Assembly (NCBI GenBank): GCA_039105265.1
Contig: JAPFFF010000030.1
Location: 1,116,001 to 1,180,000, forward strand
Origin: Tritrichomonas musculus
Taxonomy: Eukaryota > Parabasalia > Tritrichomonadida > Tritrichomonadidae
Direction: 5' to 3'
Length of the DNA: 64,000 bases
Every line of letters begins with the position of its first letter. The first letter of the stretch is position 1. A program made the position numbers and the translations under genes. This document shows positions 1-9,451 of the stretch, in pieces. The notes beneath the pieces were generated by a model that saw only the letters and a program-made list of their open reading frames with translations, did no database searches and was not told where the DNA came from.

Positions 1-2
1 TT

Positions 3-2381
3 AAGTTTGTTAATTTGCCTGAAGACTTCATGAATAAGCTCAATGATATAAAAACCCAGACTAATATATTTAAGATAGTATTGAGGAAGAATATAGTATA
101 TGATACAAGTGGTAATTTAGTCAAGGAGTTCTACATATATGTTAAGGATGGTCAAGTATATTCTCCTTTGATAACTAAAAGTAGTAATGGATGCAGTATA
201 AATAATAGTACCATTATGGGATATATGAATATAGCTTTTGATAGTAAACTAGACTTCAACCCATATACCTTGTGGCTGAATGGGGAGTTGAGCATAATGA
301 ATGAATATATAACTGATTCTTTACAGACAGAGAAGGCAATAAAGTGTTCTATAATAAAAGCTGATAATGCATTAAGTTTACGTAAAAGTGATGTACTATA
401 CTTATATAAGCCTACATCAACTAGTCAGGTTGTGATAGATAACAAGAAATATTGGTTACTTCAATGGAACATAGATACAGGATATACTATACCTAATGAC
501 TTAGAGTTTAGGTTTAATGAGTATTGTTTTGGTAATAAGTGGTTTTTATCATGGGATGGTACAAAATGGGTAGGTGATAACATACAAGGTCATATCAATG
601 GTAGATTAGTTAATGGATTAAATAAGGAGAATGAGTATGGTGAAGATGGTACCTACATACAAGTCAAGAGGAGTGAGAGGAACATGAAACTGATTAATAA
701 GCCTAATGACTACTCTCCTGATAACATACTACATTACATGATTCATGGAGGTAAGTGTAAAATAGACTGTTTTGTAAAATTAAAGACAGGGGAGATAGAA
801 CCTTTTTCGAAATATGGTCTAGGATATCAAACAAGTCAAGGAGGTACAAAAGATGGATATGATATTGAAGCAATAAGGTGCTATAAGATGAATAATGCGA
901 CTAATAAATTAGAAACTAGTGCTATTGATGAACTCTACCTTGATATTACCCTTGAAGGTTCTAAAAATGCAAATAGGTTCTCAGTTCGACCTACTGGAAA
1001 AGAAGGCAATGGAGGAGACAAGGTATGGTTGTTCTTACATGGTGTACTTGATTCATGTGAAAAGCTTGAATATACATATGCAGCTTCGACTACTAATGAC
1101 TCAAGGGATATTAAGATATATTTAGCTGATGAATATGTTGACCCAATAGATGAGGTTCATTGGGATTCAACTACTAACCCATTCGAGTATATCATTAAGC
1201 AGCAATTTTATGAAGTATCCCCAAATCCTAATGGGGCAACAACCTTATATACTGATTATAATATTACCTCCTCTAAGATAATTACTGCTGATAATATTAC
1301 TACTATGAGGAGTGATTTAAACTTAGTTACCAACAATGTAGATGTTATTAGCTATGATGTTAACGAAATGAACACTGTTATGGAAAGTCTAAAAGGTAGA
1401 GTATCAAGGACTGAACAAGTTACTCAACATCTGGAGGATGATGTAGATAATTTACGTATAGTCTCATGGACTGCATTAGCTTTTGGAGTTGCAGGTACAG
1501 CTGGGTCAATAGGTTCTATTGGTATGCAGCTATTTCCAGATGGTATAAGCTTTCCTACCATAAAAGGTGGAGGATTCCTTAAAAGGTTATTCTCTCATAA
1601 GTCAACCAAAGGTATGAGTGATTTGGTTAGAAATAGCATTAACTTCATGTCAGGTACTACAGCAAGAAGCATAACCAAAGATATAACACCTATAATTACC
1701 TGGTGTGAGGAAGAGTATAAGCAACTAGATGAACTACCTTTTACTGATGAGAATGATAACCCTGATACTGGAACCTTGACATTAAGTGGTGCTATGGATA
1801 TCAGCAATATGTTTAGGGACTCACTCAAGCCTTGTTTCAAGTTGTTAGCTGAGAAGGTCAATGAGCTAGAGGCTGAGTTTGATAATTACCCTACTGTGGA
1901 TGAAGCTAATGAAGGTCTAGAAGTACTTATACGTAGGATAGAGACATTAGAGGGTGAAAATATCGCATTAAAAGATACTATAGCAGCAATGGAAGCTAGG
2001 TTAACTGCATTAGTGAATAAATTAACGCGAATTAAGTATACATTCAACGTACCAAATAGTACTAGCATTCGTTACCAATTCGAACAACCATTTGATGCAT
2101 ATGAGGCAACCCTCTATTTGACATATCATGAAAACAAAAATAATGTTACCAGTGAAAAAGAAATTAAAATTAATATATCATTCAATGTTAAAAATTCACC
2201 TACGAGTGAATATCAATGTGAACCAACTAAGATCTGGTTAAACAATATTGAATTTCCATTAAGTAGTGGCAATTTAGTGGTCAATGCAACCGCTAATTTC
2301 ATAGCGATTAATTCGACATTCTTTACATCAAATGGTATCTTACTTGAAGATAACACTAAGAATGAGATACATTCATTATAA
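3..2381 (+). CDS. Large protein of probable virus-like element, 5' end outside window
   Basis: The frame is already open at the left edge, so the start lies outside the window; at least 792 codons are visible. I do not recognise the family. The first 400 residues are rich in Asn, Tyr, Asp and Lys, with beta-type spacing and no signal peptide. Around residues 490-520 there is a small-residue hydrophobic stretch (AFGVAGTAGSIGSIG) that could be a membrane or fusion-like segment. Residues 610-680 contain heptad-like coiled-coil sequence (LEGENIALKDTIAAMEARL). A short beta-rich C-terminal domain follows. Long fibre, coiled coil and C-terminal knob are an architecture expected of a structural or attachment protein. 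Function is inferred only from shape and context. Confidence 0.45.
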   Translation, partial: KFVNLPEDFMNKLNDIKTQTNIFKIVLRKNIVYDTSGNLVKEFYIYVKDGQVYSPLITKSSNGCSINNSTIMGYMNIAFDSKLDFNPYTLWLNGELSIMNEYITDSLQTEKAIKCSIIKADNALSLRKSDVLYLYKPTSTSQVVIDNKKYWLLQWNIDTGYTIPNDLEFRFNEYCFGNKWFLSWDGTKWVGDNIQGHINGRLVNGLNKENEYGEDGTYIQVKRSERNMKLINKPNDYSPDNILHYMIHGGKCKIDCFVKLKTGEIEPFSKYGLGYQTSQGGTKDGYDIEAIRCYKMNNATNKLETSAIDELYLDITLEGSKNANRFSVRPTGKEGNGGDKVWLFLHGVLDSCEKLEYTYAASTTNDSRDIKIYLADEYVDPIDEVHWDSTTNPFEYIIKQQFYEVSPNPNGATTLYTDYNITSSKIITADNITTMRSDLNLVTNNVDVISYDVNEMNTVMESLKGRVSRTEQVTQHLEDDVDNLRIVSWTALAFGVAGTAGSIGSIGMQLFPDGISFPTIKGGGFLKRLFSHKSTKGMSDLVRNSINFMSGTTARSITKDITPIITWCEEEYKQLDELPFTDENDNPDTGTLTLSGAMDISNMFRDSLKPCFKLLAEKVNELEAEFDNYPTVDEANEGLEVLIRRIETLEGENIALKDTIAAMEARLTALVNKLTRIKYTFNVPNSTSIRYQFEQPFDAYEATLYLTYHENKNNVTSEKEIKINISFNVKNSPTSEYQCEPTKIWLNNIEFPLSSGNLVVNATANFIAINSTFFTSNGILLEDNTKNEIHSL

Positions 2382-2408
2382 GGAGGTAGGTACGAGATTC
2401 TCGGGGCA

Positions 2409-2467
2409 GGTACCTGTGCCGTTTCATAGATGGGCGGTTGTGGGGTGGGGTACCTGTGCCGTTTCAT
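2409..2467 (+). repeat. Two 19-bp direct repeats, 40-bp period
   Basis: The 19-mer GGTACCTGTGCCGTTTCAT occurs at 2409-2427 and exactly again at 2449-2467. Both lie in a G-rich stretch just after the stop of the large frame. They may be sub-terminal repeats of the element. The same 19-mer was not noticed elsewhere in the window. Confidence 0.8.
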
Positions 2468-3046
2468 TGATGGTAGGCGTTGAGGTGGGTGGGTGGGATA
2501 ACATGAAAAGAAGAAGAAGTTTTTTTTTTTATTTTTCTTTTTTCTTTTTTTTTTTTTTTATTTTTTTAACTAGTTCGTGTTGACGCGTGGGCAGCCTGTG
2601 CCCCGCGGAAACCGACTAGTATATACTACTCATTTGATTACTGCGAGCAAGGTCACACATGTGTGTATTAGTATTTCATTTCAATTTGATATCTGCCAGA
2701 AACAAAGACAAATAAAAATAATAGCTACATGACTATTTTCTGGGCTTAATAGACATACTTTTGGCTATAAATCACTAAAAATGAAAAAAATTCTGATATA
2801 AAAAATAAGTTTTTTTGCTAATATGATATTCTAATTAATGTACAGTGAATTGAGATTATGATCATGTAGAACTCATCATCGATAAAAGTCTGTATTACCT
2901 CGAGCTTGCTGTATATATGAATGCTTTAATATAAAAAAAAATGATTTTCAATAGATAAATGGTCATACGTTTATTGTTTTTTTAACAAATTCTATTGATA
3001 TATTTTGAATAGATAAATGGCCTGCTGATTTTGTCATTTTTGGAGT
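2468..3046. other. Element edge and intergenic DNA without a gene
   Basis: This stretch holds a T-rich tract (2520-2566), a short GC-rich block (about 2580-2622) and a small palindrome (CTAGTATATACTAC-type, about 2616-2630), then ordinary AT-rich DNA. The abrupt composition change near 2640 is the best candidate boundary of the virus-like element. I see no gene. Confidence 0.5.
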
Positions 3047-3711
3047 CTACCTGTTTTTCGGTATGAGAATTTTCGAAATATATATCAATTTATCGTAGGA
3101 ACAACAGGAATTACAGGCAATATCTTCGTCCAATACCAGTTCGACTTTATCAGCGTCGGTCAAGAGTTTAATCATATTCATGAGAGATGTGGTATTACAA
3201 ACGAGATAAGCATTCACTTTTAGTGGATTGTCCTCATAGACAGAAACGAGCATTTCAAGGAATTTATTTTTTTGCTCGAGGGAGTCAAGCTGATTGTAGT
3301 TCTTTAAATCAGACAAACTATTGGAACGAGAGACTGTTTTTGAGGTGTTAAGTTGAGGGACATTGGGATAATTAATCTGTATATTGGTATTCTGTTCTTG
3401 CTTTTTGCTTCTGATGACAGTATACGAGCTTGTCGGAGAGTTCCAGACATTATTTGAATAACAAAAAATTTTCAGGAGTAAAGATTGCTAACAGCTCTGT
3501 TCAACAGATTTCTTACCTTTATATCTCTGCCATATTTTCGTTGAATCTTCTCTCTTTTTGCTATTTTTTTGGGGGCCGTGGGAGGTGTTTGGCTCAATAT
3601 CCTTCGATAATATTGAAGACGAGATTTCAGTTGTTTCAGAGTAGGAGTAGCGAAAGTTTTTCTACCGTGCCAGTTTTTGAGAGGGAGGAGAGTGGGCTGT
3701 TCTTGTGACAT
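3047..3711 (-). pseudogene. Broken small coding region, family unknown
   Basis: Two protein-like pieces follow each other on the minus strand in different frames. The upstream piece is very basic (Lys/Arg-rich, with a KYGRDIKVRNLLNR stretch). The downstream piece is acidic and Cys-containing (VELVLDEDIACNSC). Their adjacency and shared strand suggest one former gene. I do not recognise the family. Because it lies next to a virus-like element it may be mobile-element derived, so it is treated as a fossil with at least one break. Confidence 0.35.
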
Positions 3712-3793
3712 TTTCTACCAAATAAAAAATGAATACAAGTAATTTACTTTGCAATAATTCGGATAAAATAATAAATCATATCATATCGGAAAC

Positions 3794-4481
3794 AAACGAC
3801 CGTTTAAAATAATATTAAAAAATAAAATATGGTATTTCTATGAATAGTCCTTATTATATTTAAAAGAATACCATATTTTTAGATTTTTAGACAAAATACA
3901 ATACATTTGTAATTCTAACATTTACTTTTGAATTCAAAAAGACAGTTTATTTAAGTAAATTTTTCAAATATAGAATCAAGAACAAGGTGATCTATTTTTA
4001 AAGTTTCCTATAGGATTTTTTCTAAAACAACAAATATGTTATAATAGTTGGCAGTGAACTATCAATAATATTAATAATTATATCATGAAAAAATAGGAAG
4101 GAGAACAAAAAAAGTTAGATTATTCGAACAACTGTGAAAAGTTTAAAATTCTTATTTTCTCCAAATTTTTGTTTACTATTTACAGAAAAAAAATATGGTT
4201 TAAAACATTGATAGAGACAAATAAATGTCATGATAAATGTTTTAATTTGCGTTATTGAGTTGATTTTATGAAAAATTTAATATTAAATAAATAAATATTT
4301 TTTTAAAAAAACAAATAATCAAAAATTTTCATAAGAAAGAAAACATAAATAATAGAATTTAATCCGGATATATACTCATTTATAATATGGGTTATATATA
4401 TTAAAATATCAATTGATTTTAATAACTAAAGCTTGCTAAAAAGACACATTTATTTTTTAATATTATTTTAAACGGTCGTTT
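3794..4481. mobile_element. MITE-like element, 688 bp, 33-bp perfect terminal inverted repeats
   Basis: The sequence 3794-3826 (beginning AAACGACCGTTTAAAATA) is repeated as its exact reverse complement at 4449-4481. Outside the perfect arms a shorter AAAC/GTTT similarity continues with one offset. The interior has no open frame, so this would be a non-autonomous DNA transposon or a foldback element. No clear target-site duplication was found. The superfamily is unknown. Confidence 0.65.
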
Positions 4482-4930
4482 AGTTTTGTTTTGTTCTATT
4501 TTATCACAATCGAATAGTTTTACAATTAATCACTATGAAGAAATATTAATTGCTATTGCATATAGATGCTATATATTTGTTTAAATTGAAAGGTAATTCG
4601 ATGTATCATGAAATAATTCATTTTTATTTTTTTGATTAATTTAATGAAAAACTCACTCAATATGGAAGAATTTCATATTTATTATGATATGATATATTAC
4701 TTATTACGTAAAAAATATATTGATATAATTTATAATAAATTATCTTCAATACATATTTAGAAAATTAGATTTTTATATTTTAAAATTTTTCTAATAAAAA
4801 AATAACGTTACGATAAAAAACTACGTTACGATATTAAATTAGTATCTGTAACGTGACAGCATCGTCTAGTTTTTTTTTTTAAACTTATCAAATTGCCTCT
4901 ATATCAGTGCCTTTAAACAATCAACAAAAT

Positions 4931-5349
4931 CAAATATATATGATAGTTGTCTTTCATTATTTCATGTAGTTCATTAATTGCCTTAAGATTTTTAAAATTG
5001 AATGAGTCAAAACAAATGCCTTTTTTGAATAGTTTACAGTACCACATTTGAATTGTTTATAAATTTCCCCACAAATTTTTGGTCAAATATTGGTAAAAAA
5101 CAGACCCGTCTTTCGAGATGAAGTTTTTATTGTCTAAACTATTTCAAAAAGTTGTATATACGACCATATATTATCACAAATATATATGATAATTGTCTTT
5201 CATTATTTCATGTAGTTCATTAATTTCTTTATTTATCATTTTTTGCTTAGTAAAAATTTGATTTTAATGATTTTTTTCTTAAGATTTTAAAATTGAATGA
5301 GTCAAAACACATACCATTTTTGAATAGTTTACAGTACCACATTTGAATT
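4931..5349 (+). repeat. Diverged direct repeat pair
   Basis: Copy 1 (4931-5054) and copy 2 (5177-5349) share two blocks: the CTTTCATTATTTCATGTAG region, and the run from AAAATTGAATGAGTCAAAAC through AGTTTACAGTACCACATTTG. Copy 2 has about 50 extra bases in the middle. This is an old local duplication; no coding potential was seen. Confidence 0.7.
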
Positions 5350-6156
5350 ATTCAAATATATTTTGTAAAGTGGAAGCTCCTGGTCCTTATTTAGTTTGCA
5401 TTTTAAATTACCTTATTTGACATAACAGTATTTTCTTTCTAAATAAAAAAATTTAAAAATAATGAGATGCATTGCGCCTTTTTAATTTTTCGAGTGAATT
5501 TGAAATTTAGTGATTAGTATTTATTATTATTAACACTTTCTTGATTACTTTTCTGTAATAATATGCAATTTTTATGGTTAATCAATGTTTTTATGCTTTT
5601 ATATCATTTCTCTCATAATCTCCCTTTTCTGATAATGTTGTCATCAAGTATTTTTTTAAAGTTTTTAGATTTTTAGTTTTAATTTTAATTTTAATCCTTA
5701 TGAAGTTCACACTGTGAATTTTCATTTATTTGGTAAATATTTTATTTTGATCTGTTTTTAATGCTCTTTTTTATATTAATCTACGATTATTTTTAATTGA
5801 AAAAGTTTCCAAAAAAGTGGAGGCTAAAATCCATATTTTAACATTTTTTTCCCAAATTTCCTTTCAATTTTTGGGGGCTAAAAAAACTTCACATTTTGAA
5901 AGGGCTAAAGAAACTTTAAACTTGTAAATATATATGAAAACAATGCAAAATTATTTAAAGTAAACTAAAATGGAGGCTATTTGATCATTTTGCAAATAGC
6001 TGAGAATAGATATGTGACATAAAAAATTGGGGACTAGGTTGGAATTTTCTTTAAATATAATTTTCATACATTCTTTATTATGTCTCTCCTAAATCTTTTC
6101 AAATGATAAAATATAAAATGAAGAATAAATGTAAAATATTATTTTTTATTTATTAA

Positions 6157-7962
6157 TTAATATGTTGTGACTTTTGCTATTGATGGTATCGAGAGATTTC
6201 TTAGATCAATAAATGATGGAATTGATATTTGTGTTAATGATGAACATCCATCGAAAGCAGAATTTCCAATTGAAGTTACAGATGATGGAATTGATATTTG
6301 TGTTAATGATGAACATTCTCTGAAAGCAGAATTTCCAATTGAAGTTACAGATGATGGAATTGATATTTGTGTTAATGATGAACATCCACAAAAAGCAGAA
6401 TATCCAATTGAAATTACAGATGATGGAATTGATATTTGTGTTAATGATGAACATCCACAAAAAGTAAAATATCCAATTGAAGTTACAGATGATGGAATTG
6501 ATATTTGTGTTAATGATGAACATCCACAAAAAGTATAATCTCCAATTGAAGTTACAGATGATGGAATTGATATTTGTGTTAATGATGAACATTCTCTGAA
6601 AGCAGAATTTCCAATTGAAGTCACAGATGATGGAATTGATATTTGTGTTAATGATGAACATCCATAGAAAGCATAATTTCCAATTGAAGTCACAGATGAT
6701 GGAATTGATATTTGTGTTAGTGATAAACATCCATAGAAAGCAGAATTTCCAATTGAAGTTACAGATGATGGAATTGATATTTGTGTTAATGATGAACATC
6801 CATTGAAAGCATAATCTCCAATTGAAGTTACAGATGATGGAATTGATATTTGTGTTAATGATGAACATCCATCGAAAGCATAATCTCCAATTGAAGTTAC
6901 AGATGATGGAATTGATATTTGTGTTAATGATGAACATCCATCGAAAGCAGAATATCCAATTGAAGTTACAGATGATGGAATTGATATTTGTGTTAATGAT
7001 GAACATTTTCTGAAAGCATAATTTCCAATTGAAGTCACAGATGATGGAATTGATATTTGTGTTAGTGATAAACATCCATCGAAAGCATATCTTCCAATTG
7101 AAGTTACAGATGATGGAATTGATATTTGTGTTAATGATGAACATCCATCGAAAGCAGAAAATACAATTGAAGTTACAGATGATGGAATTGATATTTGTGT
7201 TAATGATGAACATCCATCGAAAGCATATCTTCCAATTGAAGTTACAGATGATGGAATTGATATTTGTGTTAATGATGAACATTTTCTGAAAGCAGAATCT
7301 CCAATTGAAGTTACAGATGATGGAATTGATATTTGTGTTAATGATGAACATCCATTGAAAGCAGAATTTCCAATTGAAGTCACAGATGATGGAATTGATA
7401 TTTGTGTTAATGATGAACATCCATCGAAAGCAGAAAATACAATTGAAGTTACAGATGATGGAATTGATATTTGTGTTAATGATGAACATCCATCGAAAGC
7501 ATATCTTCCAATTGAAGTTACAGATGATGGAATTGATATTTGTGTTAATGATGAACATCCACAAAAAGCAGAATCTCCAATTGAAGTTACAGATGATGGA
7601 ATTGATATTTGTGTTAATGATGAACATCCACAAAAAGCAGAAAATCCAATTGAAGTTACAGATGATGGAATTGATATTTGTGTTAATGATGAACATCCAT
7701 CGAAAGCATATCTTCCAATTGAAGTTACAGATGATGGAATTGATATTTGTGTTAAATTGGTATTTCCATTGAAAAGATGTTTGGGTATTTCTTTTTCTTT
7801 TAATAATAAAAAATAAATAACTTCAACGTCATTTTGACTGGCCGCTTTTTGTAATGCTGTCTTATAAAAAAAAATATGAAACATTGAAAAAAATTGATGT
7901 CGATGAATGTTATAAAAATATTCAATATTTGAAATATCATAAAATATACACTTATCGAACAC
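6157..7962 (-). CDS. BspA-like leucine-rich-repeat protein with ankyrin-like N-terminus
   Basis: The protein is 601 aa. Residues about 34-55 (TALQKAASQNDVEVIYFLL) match an ankyrin helix pair. From residue 70 to about 590 there are roughly 22 near-identical 23-residue repeats of the LRR_5/BspA (TpLRR) type, consensus CSSLTQISIPSSVTSIG plus a variable xxAFDG end. Such proteins form right-handed solenoids and in trichomonads are linked to surface adhesion. No signal peptide or membrane segment is visible. The repeats differ mainly at the two residues after SIG and around AF-x-x-C, which suggests recent array expansion. The start is uncertain because ankyrin units normally follow a longer N-terminal domain, and that domain lies just upstream (8038-9207). 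It may therefore be the 3' part of a split gene. Confidence 0.75.
   Translation of the reverse strand: MFDKCIFYDISNIEYFYNIHRHQFFSMFHIFFYKTALQKAASQNDVEVIYFLLLKEKEIPKHLFNGNTNLTQISIPSSVTSIGRYAFDGCSSLTQISIPSSVTSIGFSAFCGCSSLTQISIPSSVTSIGDSAFCGCSSLTQISIPSSVTSIGRYAFDGCSSLTQISIPSSVTSIVFSAFDGCSSLTQISIPSSVTSIGNSAFNGCSSLTQISIPSSVTSIGDSAFRKCSSLTQISIPSSVTSIGRYAFDGCSSLTQISIPSSVTSIVFSAFDGCSSLTQISIPSSVTSIGRYAFDGCLSLTQISIPSSVTSIGNYAFRKCSSLTQISIPSSVTSIGYSAFDGCSSLTQISIPSSVTSIGDYAFDGCSSLTQISIPSSVTSIGDYAFNGCSSLTQISIPSSVTSIGNSAFYGCLSLTQISIPSSVTSIGNYAFYGCSSLTQISIPSSVTSIGNSAFRECSSLTQISIPSSVTSIGDYTFCGCSSLTQISIPSSVTSIGYFTFCGCSSLTQISIPSSVISIGYSAFCGCSSLTQISIPSSVTSIGNSAFRECSSLTQISIPSSVTSIGNSAFDGCSSLTQISIPSFIDLRNLSIPSIAKVTTY
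6206..7696 (-). repeat. 69-bp tandem repeat array, about 22 units
   Basis: The repeat part of the BspA-like gene is also a DNA tandem array of 69-bp units. On the plus strand each unit contains the core GATGGAATTGATATTTGTGT and then a small variable block around GAACATCC. The unit length is a multiple of three, so several frames on both strands stay open for long distances. Those extra frames are repeat artefacts, not genes. Confidence 0.9.
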
Positions 7963-8037
7963 AATTAAAATGTTTTATGATGTTATCTTATTGAATTGTG
8001 GTCGCTGAAATCAGTTCTTCATCAAAATATTTGTGAT

Positions 8038-9207
8038 TTAAATAATTTTCATTTTGATTCCTTCTTCTTTCTCTTTCAATAAAAGGTTGAAAAGTTCGTT
8101 ATATTTATAGAGGTCCAAATAGAAGAATCCATGCTCTTTGATGGTTTCTGTCTCTAAATAATAGTAATTATGGTATTTTATGCAATTACATGTAATCGTT
8201 TCGTTTCGTTTTGGATCTTTTTCTTCTTGAAACAGAAAATTATTTTGAATGTAGTCAGCGAAATCATTGTGATGGCATTTAATTGATTCAGTAAGGCATC
8301 TCAAATATTCGTTATTTGCTTCATTTAATTCTTCTTCATTTTTGTTATCAAATTTTGGTGGACAAACCTCCTTTGTTTCAAGAATATGAATCAATGATGC
8401 ATTTTTTGAATGAATCGCATAAAGCCACAGCGATGCTCTCAATTCAACTTCACTCATCATCAAATATTGAAAAATTTGAATCGATCCAAAGAAAGCTGAA
8501 TATTCAATCAGAGTCGTATCTTTTCGTTCGAGTAAGAATGAATTGGTCTCAAAAATTGATGGTGCAATTTGGCTTGAAAGTGAACAGTTACTCCGAGTCA
8601 CATATGAAACGAATTCTTCAACTGAATCATTTCGTATCATTGAGCAAATGTGCGAGTCATTCTCGCCTTCTTCGCGTTTCAAATCATAGTTGTCAAAAAT
8701 ATTTGATGACTTATTTAAAAGTTCGTTTTTAACCGTTTTCATTTTCTCTTCTCCTAAAAATTCTTCGAGCTCGGGATAGAAAAAGTGACAGTAACGGTTA
8801 CCGTTAGCTTCGTATTTAGTCATCATCGATTCACAAATATTGTCTGTTAGTCTTATGACATCATTCGACAATAGAAAATGAACGAGTAATTTGTTGTCTT
8901 CAAAAATATAGAAGATTTCCTCATTTGACAAGGTCTGTTTGATTTGGTCTTTATAGTGAAGAAGAAGTTGTTTAGTTCTGGCGATGAAAGTTGTATCACG
9001 GTGGTGTTCGTCACTGATACTTTTTATAATTCGCAAAAAGTCTTTCATGTCTTCAAAAGCTCCATCTTTGTCTTTCTGCTTGAGATTTGGAGATGATCTT
9101 TCAAAACATTCTTCAATCGTTGTGTAGTCGAAATTCTCATCTGAATTTTCAAGAAATTCGAGAATTTCAGCGTAAAGCTTTTTCTTATCAGCGATATAGC
9201 TTTCCAT
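8038..9207 (-). CDS. DUF3447/ankyrin-type protein
   Basis: The protein is 389 aa and acidic, with the layout of the very large trichomonad DUF3447 family. An N-terminal helical region (about 1-190) is followed by the DUF3447-type segment (about 190-300: SVEEFVSYVTR, TLIEYSAFFGSIQIFQYLM, LWLYAIHSKNASLIHILE). The last part (LDLYKYNELFNLLLKEKEE) normally leads into a run of ankyrin repeats. Here the frame stops, and an ankyrin-like piece reappears 75 bp downstream at the start of the BspA-like frame. The gene may be truncated, or both frames may descend from one DUF3447-ankyrin-LRR gene. Function is unknown; the family is thought to act through protein-protein contacts. Confidence 0.7.
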   Translation of the reverse strand: MESYIADKKKLYAEILEFLENSDENFDYTTIEECFERSSPNLKQKDKDGAFEDMKDFLRIIKSISDEHHRDTTFIARTKQLLLHYKDQIKQTLSNEEIFYIFEDNKLLVHFLLSNDVIRLTDNICESMMTKYEANGNRYCHFFYPELEEFLGEEKMKTVKNELLNKSSNIFDNYDLKREEGENDSHICSMIRNDSVEEFVSYVTRSNCSLSSQIAPSIFETNSFLLERKDTTLIEYSAFFGSIQIFQYLMMSEVELRASLWLYAIHSKNASLIHILETKEVCPPKFDNKNEEELNEANNEYLRCLTESIKCHHNDFADYIQNNFLFQEEKDPKRNETITCNCIKYHNYYYLETETIKEHGFFYLDLYKYNELFNLLLKEKEEGIKMKII

Positions 9208-9344
9208 ATTTGCAAAGAGGGAAAAAAAAAAAGTAATTTTTTATAAATATATTGAAAAAGTTTATATAATTCAAAAAAATTGTCAAAATATTTTATTTGT
9301 TATAAAATAATTATATAAATATTTTTGAACGAATTCAAAAGTTT

Positions 9345-9430
9345 CATAGCTCAGTCGGACAATCCTCTTTTTGAGGAGATCTTTGTTATGATGAAGCAAA
9401 GGTTTAGGGTTCGAGTCCCAGTATGACCAT
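9345..9430 (+). tRNA. tRNA-like remnant (probable tRNA pseudogene)
   Basis: An A-box-like TAGCTCAGTCGG at 9353-9364 and a B-box-like GGTTCGAGTCCC at 9408-9419 are correctly ordered, and a run of T follows at 9430. The 3' TATGACC and the 5' TTTCATA only partly pair. The D arm does not close, and the T stem has a mismatch after three pairs. One hairpin (TCCTC-TTTTT-GAGGA) and a second (CTTTG...CAAAG) sit between the boxes. This looks like a decayed tRNA, or a tRNA-derived repeat with an altered middle. No amino acid can be assigned safely. Confidence 0.35.
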
Positions 9431-9451
9431 TTTTTTTATTTCATTCCTCAT

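Larger units (their letters stand above)
1..2640 (+). mobile_element. Probable Maverick/Polinton-like element, right-hand end
   Basis: The window opens inside a long frame (1-2381, open to the left edge) whose base composition is richer in GC than the flanking DNA. It is followed by a GC-rich, non-coding edge (about 2382-2640) with direct repeats and T runs, quite unlike the AT-rich DNA that follows. Trichomonad genomes carry thousands of Maverick/Polinton elements, and a large fibre-like frame next to a GC-rich terminus fits one. No polymerase, integrase or capsid gene is in view, so the family is inferred, not shown. The visible part looks whole over its length and the age cannot be judged. 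Confidence 0.4.
3712..6156. other. 2.4-kb AT-rich region without a gene
   Basis: No convincing coding sequence is present. The region contains the 688-bp inverted-repeat element (3794-4481), a pair of diverged direct repeats (4931-5054 and 5177-5349), a doubled CGTTACGAT near 4804-4835, and several GGGGCTAAA/GGAGGCTA-like words between 5815 and 5985. The rest is AT-rich filler. Confidence 0.6.

Noticed and set aside
2332-2583. Frame running into the poly-Phe region after the large protein
   Set aside because: The T-rich tract creates it; it has no protein-like character.
6206-7696. CRISPR-like regular repeats
   Set aside because: The units are contiguous and protein-coding, without unique spacers, and the organism is a eukaryote.
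6167-7816. Long plus-strand and second minus-strand frames across the BspA array
   Set aside because: The 69-bp unit is divisible by three, so all frames without a stop in the unit stay open. The encoded sequences are monotonous and lack any start, cap or end domain.
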